Positions 35,791 through 45,287 are shown, numbered from the stretch's first letter. The stretch: 64,000 bases of DNA from Streptomyces broussonetiae (GCF_009796285.1 NZ_CP047020.1:1178001-1242000), one strand, 5' to 3'. Notes: generated by a model from the sequence alone, not told the origin. Numbers and translations are program-made.

Positions 35791-35808
35791 GTGCCCGGAC
35801 CCGGGCAC
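35791..35808. promoter_or_regulatory. Perfect inverted repeat upstream of the HTH-like protein gene
   Basis: GTGCCCGG / CCGGGCAC with two bases between the arms, 42 bp before the start at 35850. Close spacing suits a protein-binding dyad better than a terminator. Confidence 0.4.
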
Positions 35809-35849
35809 AGACGCTCGATCCCCTTGATCATCCCGCAGGAGAGTCATCC

Positions 35850-36890
35850 GTGACCCTGGTCATCGACCCGTCCGAGACGGCCGGGACGGCCGTGCCGCCA
35901 CTGTCCGACCTCGTGGCACGCGACGCCCGTGAGTTCGGCGTCTACGCACGCACCGGAGGCTGGGCCTTCGCGCTGATGGTGGCCCGCAGTGTGCGGCCGG
36001 GCGGGCAGGCCGCCGGCGAGACGCCGAAGGTGTCGGCGAAGGAGTTCGCGGAGCTGGCCGGGTGCTCCGCGGAGCGGGTCATGCGCTACTACAAGGCCTG
36101 GGACCGGGCCGCCGACGACGGGCTCGTCCCGCACTTCGAGGCCCTCCAGCCGGGCCAGGACGTCGAACTGCCGGACTCGGACGTGTGGTTGAGCTACTAC
36201 GTCTCCCGCACCAGCGCCACCTCCGAGCGCGGCACCGCGATCGCCGAGGCCGCCGAGGCGGAGGGCATCCGCCCCACCAAGGCGCTGGAGGTCGCCGAGA
36301 ACCCCACCGCCCTGCGGGCCGCGATCCTCGCCGATCCCTCCACCGCCCGCGCGGCCCGGGCCGCGCTGCTGGACCGGGTCCGGGAGGACCCCGAGCTGCA
36401 GGCCGAGCTGGCGCGTGACGTCGTACGCACCGACGACCTGAAGAAGGCCGTCGCGACCGAGAGCCGGGCCGCCGACCGGATCGGATACGTCCGTCAGATC
36501 GCCGATTCCGGGCAGATCAGGACGCCCGCCGGGCAGACCGTGGAGGCCCCCGCCGAACTGCGCGAGGAGGCCGAGCGGCATCTGTCGCTGATCGACGAGC
36601 TGAACGACGGCGAGGACACCGGCGAGTGGGCCACCGAGGCCTACGACACCATGAAGTCGCTGGTGGTCGAGGCGGTCGAGGCCGACCCCGAACTGCGCGT
36701 GCAGGAGCGGCGGACCAGGTTCTACAGCAGCCTGCAGAAGGCGACCAGGGCGTTCGAGGAGCTGACCTTCGACGACGCCCAGGACTTCTACGAGGACGAC
36801 ATGGTCCAGCGCCTGGAGGAACTCCAGCAGGCCATCGGCAGCTGCCTGACCGCTCTGCGCGGGGCGCGCGAGGAGCATCCGCAGGGCTGA
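35850..36890 (+). CDS. Uncharacterised protein with a probable N-terminal helix-turn-helix
   Basis: A 346-residue, acidic, helix-rich cytoplasmic protein that I do not recognise by name. Residues about 57-85 (VSAKEFAELAGCSAERVMRYYKAWDRAA) look like a helix-turn-helix. The middle is rich in Ala/Glu/Arg helices and the C-terminus (FEELTFDDAQDFYEDDMVQRL) may be a coiled coil. AGGAGAG precedes the GTG start at 35850. The protein is flanked by unrelated genes. DNA binding is a guess from the motif only; ParB-like or phage-type regulators are alternatives. Confidence 0.65.
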   Translation: MTLVIDPSETAGTAVPPLSDLVARDAREFGVYARTGGWAFALMVARSVRPGGQAAGETPKVSAKEFAELAGCSAERVMRYYKAWDRAADDGLVPHFEALQPGQDVELPDSDVWLSYYVSRTSATSERGTAIAEAAEAEGIRPTKALEVAENPTALRAAILADPSTARAARAALLDRVREDPELQAELARDVVRTDDLKKAVATESRAADRIGYVRQIADSGQIRTPAGQTVEAPAELREEAERHLSLIDELNDGEDTGEWATEAYDTMKSLVVEAVEADPELRVQERRTRFYSSLQKATRAFEELTFDDAQDFYEDDMVQRLEELQQAIGSCLTALRGAREEHPQG

Positions 36891-36946
36891 ACACGCGCGA
36901 GGCCAGGAAACCGCCGACAGGCCGCACCCGGTGGACGGGACACGGC

Positions 36947-37492
36947 CTAGCCCGGCGCCCGGTCGTCGCCGCCGGCCTCACGGCGCGGCGGCGCGGCCCC
37001 GGCGCCCGGATGGGTCGTGTGGCGGCGCCGGATCCACAACGGCAGGACGTACCAGCACAGCAGGTACCAGCCGACGACGGCCGCGACCAGCCAGGACAGC
37101 GCGCTGCTGTGCGTGGCCACCCGCAGGATCAGCAGCAGCGCCGAGGCCGTCGTGGCGAGCAGCAGGAGCAGGCCGGTGAAGGTCATCCAGGAGGCGATCC
37201 GTACCGCCTGCGGCTTGACCATGCGGCCGGAGACCAGGCGGTGCAGCGACACCGGTCCGATGAGGGCGCCGGTCGCGCTGGCGCCCAGGACCACGGTGAC
37301 GACGTAGATGACCCGGTCGGTGTGGGCGAGGGTGGCGTACCTCGGCTGGAAGGCGACGGTCAGCAGGAAGCCGAACAGGATCTGCACGCCCGTCTGGGCG
37401 ACCCGGACCTCCTGGACGAGTTCACCCCACATCCGGTCGGCCCGCTCCTCCTTGCTCTCGTCGCGCCCCCTGCGCCGTCCTTCCTGCGTCAT
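36947..37492 (-). CDS. DUF6328-family membrane protein
   Basis: A 181-residue protein with a charged N-terminus (RRRGRDESKEERADRMW) followed by four membrane helices grouped in pairs and a short Arg/His-rich tail. It matches my memory of the DUF6328 family, common in actinobacteria and of unknown function. The ATG at 37492 is chosen over 37525 because it places the charged segment at the N-terminus. It is monocistronic. Confidence 0.72.
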   Translation of the reverse strand: MTQEGRRRGRDESKEERADRMWGELVQEVRVAQTGVQILFGFLLTVAFQPRYATLAHTDRVIYVVTVVLGASATGALIGPVSLHRLVSGRMVKPQAVRIASWMTFTGLLLLLATTASALLLILRVATHSSALSWLVAAVVGWYLLCWYVLPLWIRRRHTTHPGAGAAPPRREAGGDDRAPG

Positions 37493-37544
37493 GCGGTGCC
37501 TGTAACCGTCCGGCCGTCCGTTCAAACGGCGATGGCCCGGACGG

Positions 37545-38528
37545 CTACCAGCGCTGCTCGACCCGGTCCTTGATCCGGCGCTCGTACAGCTCGCGGATCG
37601 CGGTGAAGGTCTCCTCGGGCAGCGGCGGCAGCTTGGCGGCGGTCGCGTTGGCTCGGGCCTGCTCCGGCGTGCGGGCCCCGGGGATGACCGTCGTCACGCC
37701 GTCCTGCTCGATGATCCAGCGCAGCGCCAGCTGGGCCGGGGTGTATCCCTCGGGGGCGAGGGCGGCGAACTCGGCGGCGGCCTCGACGCCGGTCGGGTAG
37801 TCGACGCCGGAGAAGGTCTCGCCCTGGTCGAAGGCCTCGCCGTGCCGGTTGAAGGTGCGGTGGTCGTTGGCCGCGAACACGGTGTCCTTGGTGTACTTCC
37901 CGGACAGCAGGCCGGAGGCGAGGGGCACGCGCGCGATGATGCCGACGCCGGCCGCGCGGGCGGCGGGCACCACCTCGTGGAGGGGCTTCATACGGAACGG
38001 GTTGAGGATGATCTGCACGCTCGCCACGTTCGGCCGCTCGATCGCGGTCAGCGCCTCGGCGCAGGTCTCCACGCTCACCCCGTACGCCGCGATCCGCTCC
38101 TCCTGCACGAGCGTGTCCAGGGCGTCGTAGACCGCGTCGCTGGAGTAGACGGGGGTCGGCGGACAGTGCAGCTGGACCAGGTCGATGCGGTCGACGCCGA
38201 GGTTGCGGCGCGAACGGTCGTTCCAGGCGCGGAAGTTGTCCAGGACGTAGTTCGCGGGGATCTGGTCGACCCGGCGGCCCATCTTGGTGGCCACCAGCAC
38301 ATGCAGATCGGGCCGGCCGCGCAGGAACGAGGCGATGGTCTCCTCGCTGCGTCCGTCGCCGTACACGTCCGCCGTGTCGAAGAAGGTGACCCCCGCCTCG
38401 GCGGCCGCCTCCAGGACGGACAGGGCCTCCTTGTCGTCCACGTCGCCCCAGTCGGCGCCCAGCTGCCAGGTGCCGAGACCGACCACCGAGGCCCACTGGC
38501 CCGACCTGCCGAATTCGCGTTCGTCCAT
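37545..38528 (-). CDS. Aldo/keto reductase
   Basis: A 327-residue NADPH-dependent oxidoreductase. The active site tetrad is visible: Asp and Tyr in FFDTADVYGDG (about residues 50-60), Lys in LVATKMGRR, and His in VQLHCPP. It ends with the cofactor phosphate-binding TTVIPGARTPEQ. The subgroup is that of YajO/Tas-type reductases, of broad carbonyl substrates. It starts at ATG 38528 and is divergent from the cholesterol-oxidase-like gene. Confidence 0.9.
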   Translation of the reverse strand: MDEREFGRSGQWASVVGLGTWQLGADWGDVDDKEALSVLEAAAEAGVTFFDTADVYGDGRSEETIASFLRGRPDLHVLVATKMGRRVDQIPANYVLDNFRAWNDRSRRNLGVDRIDLVQLHCPPTPVYSSDAVYDALDTLVQEERIAAYGVSVETCAEALTAIERPNVASVQIILNPFRMKPLHEVVPAARAAGVGIIARVPLASGLLSGKYTKDTVFAANDHRTFNRHGEAFDQGETFSGVDYPTGVEAAAEFAALAPEGYTPAQLALRWIIEQDGVTTVIPGARTPEQARANATAAKLPPLPEETFTAIRELYERRIKDRVEQRW

Positions 38529-38676
38529 GGCGCCAGTGTGTCATCCGGCCCCGGTCCGTGCGGAACGGACCGCTCCGGCACGCCGCCGATGCGCCGACCA
38601 TACGGTTTTCACCCGCACGGGCGATATGAGTGGACGAAAGCGCGGTGACCGTACAGCACGCCCTTACCGTGAGCCC

Positions 38677-40101
38677 GTGATCGATCGTTCACCGGCTGCT
38701 CCCGGCAACTCACCTTCCAGCAATGACAGTTCATGCCCTGTCAGCCGCCGGGGCGTGCTGCGCAGCGCCGCCGCGCTCGCCGCCACGCCCGTCCTGCTCA
38801 CGGCTGATCCGGCGACGGCCGCGGCCGAACTCCCCGGGTTCCCCGCCGAGGTGACGCTCTACCGTACGGCGTACCGCAACTGGGTGGGCGAGATCACCGC
38901 CGAGGGCCTGTGGGCCTGCGCGCCGAACGGTCCGCAGCAGGTGCTCGCCGTGGTGAACTGGGCCTGGCGCAGGGGCTGGCGGGTCCGGGCGCGCGGCTGC
39001 TCCCACGGCTGGTCGCCGCTGACGATCAGCGAGGGGACGAGGACGCACACCCGGACCCTGCTGGAGGACGCGGACTGTGCGGCGCTGCTGGCCCACCTCG
39101 GCCGGGCCTTCGTCACCGAGGTGGTGCTGCGGGTCGGCCCGGACACCACCCTGCGCTGTGTCAGCCGCACCGACATCCCGGCCCGCGAGCTGTTCGCGGC
39201 GCCCGGCTCCGGCGGGCGCACCCTGGAGAGCTTCCTGCGCCGCTCGGGCCGCATCGAGGCGATCTGGTTCGCCTTCACCGAGTTCCCGTGGCTGAAGGAG
39301 TGGAGCGTCACACCGCGGCGGCCGCCCGGCTCACGGCACGTCACCTCGCCGTACAGCTACCCCTTCTCCGACAGCGTGCCCACACTCGTGGCCGACCTGG
39401 TGGGACGGCTGGTGGCGGGCGCGGGCTGGTACCTGGCGCCGGAGGTGGGCAACGCTCAGCTCACGGTGGCCGGGCTGGGGCTGGCGGCCACGGACTCGGC
39501 CGACCTGTGGGGGCCGTCGAAGAACACACTGCTGTATGTGCGCCCGACCACGCTGCGGGTGAGCGCGAACGGGTACGCGGTACTCACCTCGCGCGCCGGG
39601 GTGCAGCGGGTGGTGCACGAGTTCACCGCCCGCTACCGGGAGTTGCTCGCCGCGTACGCCGCGCGGGGCCGCTTCCCGGTCAACGGCCCGGTCGAGATCC
39701 GGGTGACCGGTCTGGACGACCCGGCCGACCCGGGCGTACCCGGCGCGCGGGCCCCGCTGCTGTCGGCACTACGGCCGAGCGTGGCGCGTCCGGAGTGGGA
39801 CAGCGCCGTGTGGCTGGACGTCCTGACACTGCCCGGCACGCCGGACGCGGAGGCTTTTCTGCGCGAGGTGGAGCGGTTCCTGCTCGTCAGCTACGACGGC
39901 CGGTACGCCCTCGCCCGTGCGGAGTGGTCCAAGGGCTGGGCGTACACGGCCGACTCCGCCTGGGCCGACCCGGAGGTGCTCGGCACGGCCGTACCCGGCA
40001 CCTTCGGCCGCGACGTGTGGACGCGGGCGGTCACGACCCTCGACCGGCTCGACCCGCACCGGGTGTTCACCAACGCCTTCCTGGACCGCCTCCTGCGCTG
40101 A
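38677..40101 (+). CDS. Cholesterol-oxidase-like (BCO1-type) protein lacking most of the FAD-binding domain
   Basis: A 474-residue protein with a twin-arginine signal (SRRGVLRSAAALAA, about residues 24-37). The stretch RGCSHGWSPLT and the substrate-binding part after residue 160 look like bacterial type II cholesterol oxidases of the vanillyl-alcohol-oxidase superfamily. The region between SEGTRTHT (about residue 125) and EDADCAALLAHLG is only a few residues. In the family, as I remember it, the FAD domain of over 100 residues sits here. The frame is open throughout, so this looks like an in-frame deletion. The start could also be the ATG at 38626. It may be an inactive remnant. Confidence 0.65.
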   Translation: MIDRSPAAPGNSPSSNDSSCPVSRRGVLRSAAALAATPVLLTADPATAAAELPGFPAEVTLYRTAYRNWVGEITAEGLWACAPNGPQQVLAVVNWAWRRGWRVRARGCSHGWSPLTISEGTRTHTRTLLEDADCAALLAHLGRAFVTEVVLRVGPDTTLRCVSRTDIPARELFAAPGSGGRTLESFLRRSGRIEAIWFAFTEFPWLKEWSVTPRRPPGSRHVTSPYSYPFSDSVPTLVADLVGRLVAGAGWYLAPEVGNAQLTVAGLGLAATDSADLWGPSKNTLLYVRPTTLRVSANGYAVLTSRAGVQRVVHEFTARYRELLAAYAARGRFPVNGPVEIRVTGLDDPADPGVPGARAPLLSALRPSVARPEWDSAVWLDVLTLPGTPDAEAFLREVERFLLVSYDGRYALARAEWSKGWAYTADSAWADPEVLGTAVPGTFGRDVWTRAVTTLDRLDPHRVFTNAFLDRLLR

Positions 40102-40204
40102 CCGGCCCCGGTGGTGGCCCTGGCCGAGGCCGGCGAGGAGTCCTGTCCCTGCGCACCGCGGTGCGGCGACCCGCACCGACGACTACGGCCCGAGAGGCGC
40201 CGAG

Positions 40205-40801
40205 TCAGCCACCCGGGGTCAACTGGGCCTGTACGAGCGGCCCGTAGCGGTCGGCGACGGTGTCGACGTCGGTCCGGTGCAGGTGCGGTCCGCGGGCGAT
40301 GCCGTACATCACGCCGAGGCCGACAAGCGCGGCGACGGCGAGTTCGGCGCGCAGGCCCGGGTCGGGGCCGGTGAGCCGGGCAGCGAGTCGTTCGGTCACC
40401 TGGGCGCGGAAGTTGGCGCGCAGGATCTCGCCGTGGTCGCCGTGCAGCGGGGCGAAGGCGATGCGCAGCAGCGGGTCGGCGCCGCGGTCGCGCTGGCTGG
40501 CCAGGACGTGCCGGGCCATGTGCCGGCCGAGGTCGGACAGCGGCGCGTCCAGCAGGGCGTCGGCGTCGGTCTCGAAGGACATGACGCGGGCGAACAGGGT
40601 GTCCTTGTTGCCGAAGTACTTGAGGATCAACGGCGGGCTGACACCGACCCGTTCGGCGACCGCCTTCAGGGTGATGTCGGCATGGGCCTGCCGGGCCAGC
40701 AGATGGCGGGCGGCCTTGAGGATGGCGGCCTTGGTGGCCTCGGCGTCACGGCGGCCGGGGGCGTGACAGTCCGGCCCGGTCGGGGTGTTCACGGTACTCA
40801 C
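40205..40801 (-). CDS. TetR-family repressor
   Basis: A 198-residue TetR protein: helix-turn-helix at residues about 42-62 (DITLKAVAERVGVSPPLILKYFGNKDTLF), followed by a ligand domain ending in the TetR_C_33-like helices. It overlaps the MFS gene by four bases (stop of the transporter, ATGA-type), so it is made from the transporter operon. It probably represses that operon through the repeated GGTGAA sites at 42322-42375 and is released by an exported compound. Confidence 0.9.
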   Translation of the reverse strand: MSTVNTPTGPDCHAPGRRDAEATKAAILKAARHLLARQAHADITLKAVAERVGVSPPLILKYFGNKDTLFARVMSFETDADALLDAPLSDLGRHMARHVLASQRDRGADPLLRIAFAPLHGDHGEILRANFRAQVTERLAARLTGPDPGLRAELAVAALVGLGVMYGIARGPHLHRTDVDTVADRYGPLVQAQLTPGG

Positions 40802-42291
40802 GCTCCCTCCAGCGCCTGGTCACGCGCGCCGCGGACACCGACCCGGGCCCGGCGCGTTCCGTCCGCAGGCCCGTCACCGGGGATCGTCAGCGCGGCCACG
40901 CAGGCAGCGAGAGCAACGCCGCCCGCCATCGCGAACGCCAGCAGATAGCCGTGCAGAGTCGGGACCGGAACACCACCGGCCGGGCTGCTGTGGTGCACCA
41001 GTACGGCGGCGACGGCGGCGCTGGAGACAGCCTGGCCGATGGTGCGCATGAGGACGTTGACACCGTTGGCGGAGGCGGTCTGGCCGGCCGGGACCGCGCG
41101 CAGGATCAGCGTCGGCAGCGCGGAGTAGGCGAGGGTCGTGCCGGTCGCCACCACCGTGGCACCGACGATGATCATCCACAGGTCGCGGCTGTCGGCGATG
41201 CGCACGGCGTAGCCGCAGGCGATGACGGCGGCGCCCAGGGCGAGGGTGATCCGCGGGCCGCGGGCGGCGGAGATCCGGGCCGACAGCGGCGAGAGCAGCA
41301 GCATGGTCACACCGCCGGGCAGCAGGCACAGGCCGGTGGCGACGATCGACAGTCCGAGGCCGTAGCCGGTGGTCTTGGGTGTCTGCACCAGCTGGGCGGT
41401 GACCAGGGAGTTGGCGTAGAAGGCGAACCCGGTCAGCAGGGCCGCCACATGCGACAGGCCCACCCGCGGCCGGCTCACCAGCCTCAGGTCCACCAGGGGC
41501 CGCCCGGTGCGCAGTTGCTGCCACCACCACAGGGCGAGGACGACGACGGCCGCGAGGAACAGTGCGAGGATCCGGGCGCTGCCCCAGCCCCAGGTGCCGC
41601 CCTGTGAGACGCCGAGCAGGAGGCACACCAGTGCGGCGGCGAGTCCCAGCGCGCCGAGCACGTCGAAGCGGCCGGGTTCGCGCACAGGCGACTCCTTCAC
41701 CGCCCACCAGGTGCCCATGACGCCCAGCGCCCCCAGGGCGCTGGTGAGCCAGAACATCGTGTGCCAGTCGGCGTACTGCACGACCAGCGCGGCGAGCGGC
41801 AGGCCGAGCGCGGCGCCGATGCCGACCGTGGAACTCATCAGCGCCACCGCCGACCCCCGGCGCTCCGGCGGGAGTTCGTCGCGCAGGATGCTGATCGACA
41901 GCGGGACGACGGAGGCGGCGGCGCCCTGGAGCGCGCGGGCGGCGATGAGCACGCCGATGTCCGAGGTCAGGGCGCACAGCACCGAGCCGATGGTCATCAG
42001 CGCGAGCGCGGCCGTGAGGACCCGCTTCTTGCCGTACATGTCCCCGGCCCGGCCGAGCACCGGGGTGAGCACGGCGCCGGAGAGCAGGGTCGCGGTGACC
42101 GTCCACGAGACGGCCGCGGCGGAGGCGCCGGTGAGCCGGGGCAGGTCCGGCAGCAGGGGGACGACGACGGTCTGCATGACCGCCATGAGGATGCCGCCCG
42201 ACGCCAGCACCGGGATGGTGAGCCGGTCCCGCAGCGCGGGTGCCGCGGCCGGGGTGCCGGGCGGCTGGGGTATCGGGGCGGGCTGGTCCAT
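40798..42291 (-). CDS. DHA2-type MFS drug exporter
   Basis: A 497-residue transporter with about fourteen hydrophobic helices, the length and layout of QacA/EmrB-like exporters. The motif-A loop (GRAGDMYGKKRVL) and an antiporter-type motif are visible. It exports hydrophobic or cationic compounds in exchange for protons. The ATG at 42291 is preferred over the upstream one at 42333, which lies within the operator. It forms an operon with the TetR gene downstream. Confidence 0.88.
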   Translation of the reverse strand: MDQPAPIPQPPGTPAAAPALRDRLTIPVLASGGILMAVMQTVVVPLLPDLPRLTGASAAAVSWTVTATLLSGAVLTPVLGRAGDMYGKKRVLTAALALMTIGSVLCALTSDIGVLIAARALQGAAASVVPLSISILRDELPPERRGSAVALMSSTVGIGAALGLPLAALVVQYADWHTMFWLTSALGALGVMGTWWAVKESPVREPGRFDVLGALGLAAALVCLLLGVSQGGTWGWGSARILALFLAAVVVLALWWWQQLRTGRPLVDLRLVSRPRVGLSHVAALLTGFAFYANSLVTAQLVQTPKTTGYGLGLSIVATGLCLLPGGVTMLLLSPLSARISAARGPRITLALGAAVIACGYAVRIADSRDLWMIIVGATVVATGTTLAYSALPTLILRAVPAGQTASANGVNVLMRTIGQAVSSAAVAAVLVHHSSPAGGVPVPTLHGYLLAFAMAGGVALAACVAALTIPGDGPADGTRRARVGVRGARDQALEGA

Positions 42292-42321
42292 CGGCACTCC
42301 CGGGAACAGTGTGAGGGAGAC

Positions 42322-42375
42322 GGTGAATAACAATTCACCCTATCGGGTGAATGATGTTTCACCGACGCTTTTCAC
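42322..42375. promoter_or_regulatory. Clustered TetR operators (GGTGAAT/ATTCACC)
   Basis: GGTGAAT (42322-42328) pairs with ATTCACC (42333-42339) across four bases, and the same ATTCACCC (42333-42340) pairs with GGGTGAAT (42345-42352) across TATC. Further TTTCACC and TTCACCC half-sites follow to 42375. The overlapping dyads sit immediately upstream of the MFS start, consistent with repression by the co-encoded TetR protein. Confidence 0.75.
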
Positions 42376-42397
42376 CCTGCCTCGAGCCCCGCGCCGG

Positions 42398-43219
42398 TCA
42401 GCCGAGATTCTTCTCCAGGGCTGCCAGGTAGTTGCGCATGAAGTGGTCACGGATTCCGTCGGAGGCGGGCGCGAAGACGTCGGCGGTCAGTCCCATGGCC
42501 CGGTCGGTGAGGGCGGAGAACATCGGCATGCTGTCGTGCAGCCTGCCCTTGGAGTCGATGTAGCGCAGCGCCCGGACATGGGTGAAGACCGGCTCGGGCG
42601 GCAGCTGGGGCACGATGTCGTTGTTGTTGACGAAGCGGTACGTACGGCCGCCGAGCCCCCGATGGAACGCCTCGGCAAGGACCGTGTCGCAGGTGCGCGG
42701 CTGGCCGAAGGTGTAGATGCCGTCCGCCGCGAGGTGGGGGTTCTCCAGGTACATCCGGGCACCGGCGAGCATGGCGAGGGCGCCGCCCAGGCTGTGCCCG
42801 GTGAAGTAAAGGGCCTGTCCGTCGGTGCGCAGGTCCTCGAGGCAGTCGGCGAGGTCCTCGTACACCGAGCGCAGGGCTTCGGCGAAGCCGTGGTGGACGT
42901 GTCCGCTGCCGCCGGGGCCGGTGACGGGCGGGGTCGTGGCGTCGGTGAGCCAGTCCTTGATCCGGGCGGGTTCGGTGCCGCGGAACGCGGTGACGATCAT
43001 CCGGTCGCCGGCCATGGTGTAGGCCTGGGTGTCCTGCAGCGGGAACGGCGGGGTGAACCGGGTCTCGTGGTGCCGCACCTGGCCGAAGCCCCAGCGGGCG
43101 GCCTGGTCCTCGATCGTGGAACGGTCCTTGTAGGCCAGGTCGGCCGCGCGGGCCAGCCAGTAGGCGCGTTGCACGCTGTAGCCGGAGGGGGTCTGGTCGA
43201 ACGTGTCGGGCACGGTCAT
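42398..43219 (-). CDS. Class 3 lipase family protein
   Basis: A 273-residue alpha/beta hydrolase. The nucleophile elbow is GHSLGGALAML (about residues 138-148), with FRGTE as the oxyanion region, an acid in NNNDIVPQLP and a His in GRLHDS. This is the Lipase_3 fold of fungal-type triacylglycerol lipases. No signal peptide is evident, so it may be intracellular or exported by another route. ATG at 43219. It is 152 bp from the flavin monooxygenase gene behind it and may be in the same operon. Confidence 0.87.
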   Translation of the reverse strand: MTVPDTFDQTPSGYSVQRAYWLARAADLAYKDRSTIEDQAARWGFGQVRHHETRFTPPFPLQDTQAYTMAGDRMIVTAFRGTEPARIKDWLTDATTPPVTGPGGSGHVHHGFAEALRSVYEDLADCLEDLRTDGQALYFTGHSLGGALAMLAGARMYLENPHLAADGIYTFGQPRTCDTVLAEAFHRGLGGRTYRFVNNNDIVPQLPPEPVFTHVRALRYIDSKGRLHDSMPMFSALTDRAMGLTADVFAPASDGIRDHFMRNYLAALEKNLG

Positions 43220-43371
43220 GGGCAGGACTCCTTGCGCGTAGGAGGAGGTGGGGAGCAGCGGGCCCGAGGGCGCCGGACTCCGTCGGCATGCGGCTGCGCC
43301 GCGCGGGCGCGCCACGGCACGACGGCGCCGGGGACGGTCGACGGCGCGTCTCGGCGCGCCCTGCGCGGCGC

Positions 43372-44568
43372 TCAGCCGCGGCGGGCCCCGGACCGGGCGT
43401 GCAGGGCGCGCGCCGCCCGCGGGCCGAGCCACCGCTTGAGCCGGCGCAGCACCTCCAGTTGCCCGGCCGCCTTGTCGAGGCCGTAGTACAGCTGCGGCGG
43501 GACGTACGGCAGCAGCGGGGAGTGCCGCTGGCCGAGCAGGGCGAACATCCGGTGCGGGGGCAGGTCGATGTAGCGGGGCAGGTTCTCGTACCAGCGGGCG
43601 CTGTAGCGGGCGGCGCTCTGCGCGGACAGCAGCTCGGACCTGCGGCGCCGCTCGTAGGCGGCGAGTGCCTCGGACAGGTCGGCGTGCGTGCCCAGGGCAC
43701 CGGCGAGGCACATGGCGTCCTCCAGGGCGAGGGAGGTACCGGCGCCGATGGAGTAGTGGGTGGTGTGGGCCGCGTCACCGAGCAGCACCACGTTGCCGTG
43801 CCGCCAGCTGCGGTTGGTGAGGGTGCGGAAGGTCAGCCAGCCGGCGCCGGGGCGGGCGATGAGGCGGTGGCCGTCCAGGACGTCCGCGAAGAGCTTCTCG
43901 AGCAGCACGAGGCCCTCCCCCTCGTCCGCCCGGTCCAGGCCGAGACCGGTGAAGGTCTCGGGGGAGCATTCGACGACACAGGTGCTCCCCTCGTCGCTGT
44001 AGCCGTAGCCGTAGGCCCAGATCCAGCCGTGCGGAGTGTCGACGAAGGCGAAGGTGAAGGCGTCGAAGACCCGGGTGGTGCCGAGCCAGGTGTAGTGGTT
44101 GCGGCCCGAGACGATCTCGGTGCCGAACGCCTCGGCGTGTCCCGTGCGCAGGGCGCTGTGCACCCCGTCGGCCGCGACGACGAGATCGGCGCCCGTGGGT
44201 GGCTCGGTCAGCTCGCTCTCGTACTCCAGCCGTACGCCGAGCGCGCGGGCCCGGTCGGCGAGCAGCTCGAGCAGCCGGTGCCGGCCGATGCCGAAGCCCT
44301 CGTCGCCGTGGTGACGTGTCGTCAGATCGCGGACGTGGGCGACACCGTCGTTCCAGCGGACGGACGCGCCCTCGACCGCCCTCGCCGAGTCGAGGTCGTG
44401 CTCCTGGAGCCGGTCGAGCAGCGCCCGCCAGTACGTCACGCCCCAGCCGTAGGTCGACCCCTCGGGGTTGCGCTCATGGACAGTGATGTCGTGGGACGGG
44501 TCCTGCCGCTTGAGCAGGATGGCGAGATACAGGCCCGCGGGCCCGCCGCCGGCACAGACGACCTTCAC
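43372..44568 (-). CDS. FAD-dependent aromatic monooxygenase (UbiH/PHBH family)
   Basis: A 398-residue flavoprotein hydroxylase with the FAD motif CAGGGPAGLYLAI (about residues 4-16), DG region ADLVVAADGVHS, and the second FAD motif VLLGDAAHTTHYSIGAG (about 275-291). It uses NAD(P)H and O2 to hydroxylate an aromatic or a thioester-bound ring, as in salicylyl-CoA hydroxylases. The GTG at 44568 is favoured because AGGGG lies eight bases upstream; the open frame begins at 44589. Substrate unknown. Confidence 0.83.
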   Translation of the reverse strand: MKVVCAGGGPAGLYLAILLKRQDPSHDITVHERNPEGSTYGWGVTYWRALLDRLQEHDLDSARAVEGASVRWNDGVAHVRDLTTRHHGDEGFGIGRHRLLELLADRARALGVRLEYESELTEPPTGADLVVAADGVHSALRTGHAEAFGTEIVSGRNHYTWLGTTRVFDAFTFAFVDTPHGWIWAYGYGYSDEGSTCVVECSPETFTGLGLDRADEGEGLVLLEKLFADVLDGHRLIARPGAGWLTFRTLTNRSWRHGNVVLLGDAAHTTHYSIGAGTSLALEDAMCLAGALGTHADLSEALAAYERRRRSELLSAQSAARYSARWYENLPRYIDLPPHRMFALLGQRHSPLLPYVPPQLYYGLDKAAGQLEVLRRLKRWLGPRAARALHARSGARRG

Positions 44569-44578
44569 AGGCACACCC

Positions 44579-44595
44579 CTGTCAGTCACTGAAAG
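44579..44595. promoter_or_regulatory. Imperfect dyad upstream of the flavin monooxygenase
   Basis: CTGTCAGT and ACTGAAAG arms with one central base and a single mismatch, directly before the start. It could be an operator or chance in this gap. Confidence 0.3.
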
Positions 44596-44906
44596 TGGTC
44601 GAACGGGACCGCAGGGTAGCAGGGCGGCCCGGCCTCGCCATCGCGTCAGTTTGGCGTGGTGAGCAGCACCACTCGGACAGACGGAACCCGAGAAGGATCA
44701 CCGAAAAGGCGGCGGCCACGGCAAGGAATTCCCGTTCCGGAGCAGACGGACCTACCGCCACAGCAAGATCAACTTTGTTCAACCCTGTACGACATGTAGC
44801 CAATTGTCCGGATCACGGCCAACCGGTTCCGGGGGATTTCTTCCCACGCCCGGGCCCTCGATAGGCATGCGTCGTCACCACAGAAGCATCCTCCGAAGGG
44901 ACCCGC
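44596..44906. other. Divergent region upstream of melC
   Basis: About 310 bp with no supported gene, relatively rich in A/T around 44764-44805. It should hold the melanin operon promoter. The best-looking promoter-like patch is TTGTTCAACC near 44775 followed by ATGTAG 14 bases on, not a convincing match. Confidence 0.4.
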
Positions 44907-45287
44907 ATGCCCGACATCAGCCGTCGCCGCGCGCTCACCGCCGTGGCCGCCCTGGCCGCGACGGCCACCGCCGCGACCGTCGTCGCACCCGCCGCCTCGG
45001 CCACCGGCCACGAGCACCCCATGCCGATGCCGCAGGCCTTCGACGAGGTCTACAAGGGGCGCCGGATACAGGGCCGTTTGATGAGCGGCGGCGGCCACCA
45101 CCACGAACACGGCGGCGGATTCGAGGTGTTGGTCGACGGCGTCCAGCTGCACGTGATGCAGAACGCCGACGGCACCTGGATCAGCGTCGTCAGCCACTAC
45201 GACCCGGTGGCCACCCCGCGCGCCGCGGCCCGGGCCGCGGTGGACGAGCTGCAGGGCGCCCCGCTGCTGCCCTTCCCCGCCAACTGA
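44907..45287 (+). CDS. melC1: Tyrosinase co-factor / copper chaperone MelC1
   Basis: A 126-residue secreted helper. A twin-arginine signal ([23 protein letters not shown], residues 5-27) is followed by a His-rich stretch ([11 protein letters not shown], about 61-71), which supplies copper to tyrosinase. MelC1 carries the apo-tyrosinase through export and activates it. It lies 34 bp ahead of the tyrosinase gene in the usual melC1-melC2 order. Confidence 0.92.
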   Translation: MPDISRRRALTAVAALAATATAATVVAPAASATGHEHPMPMPQAFDEVYKGRRIQGRLMSGGGHHHEHGGGFEVLVDGVQLHVMQNADGTWISVVSHYDPVATPRAAARAAVDELQGAPLLPFPAN

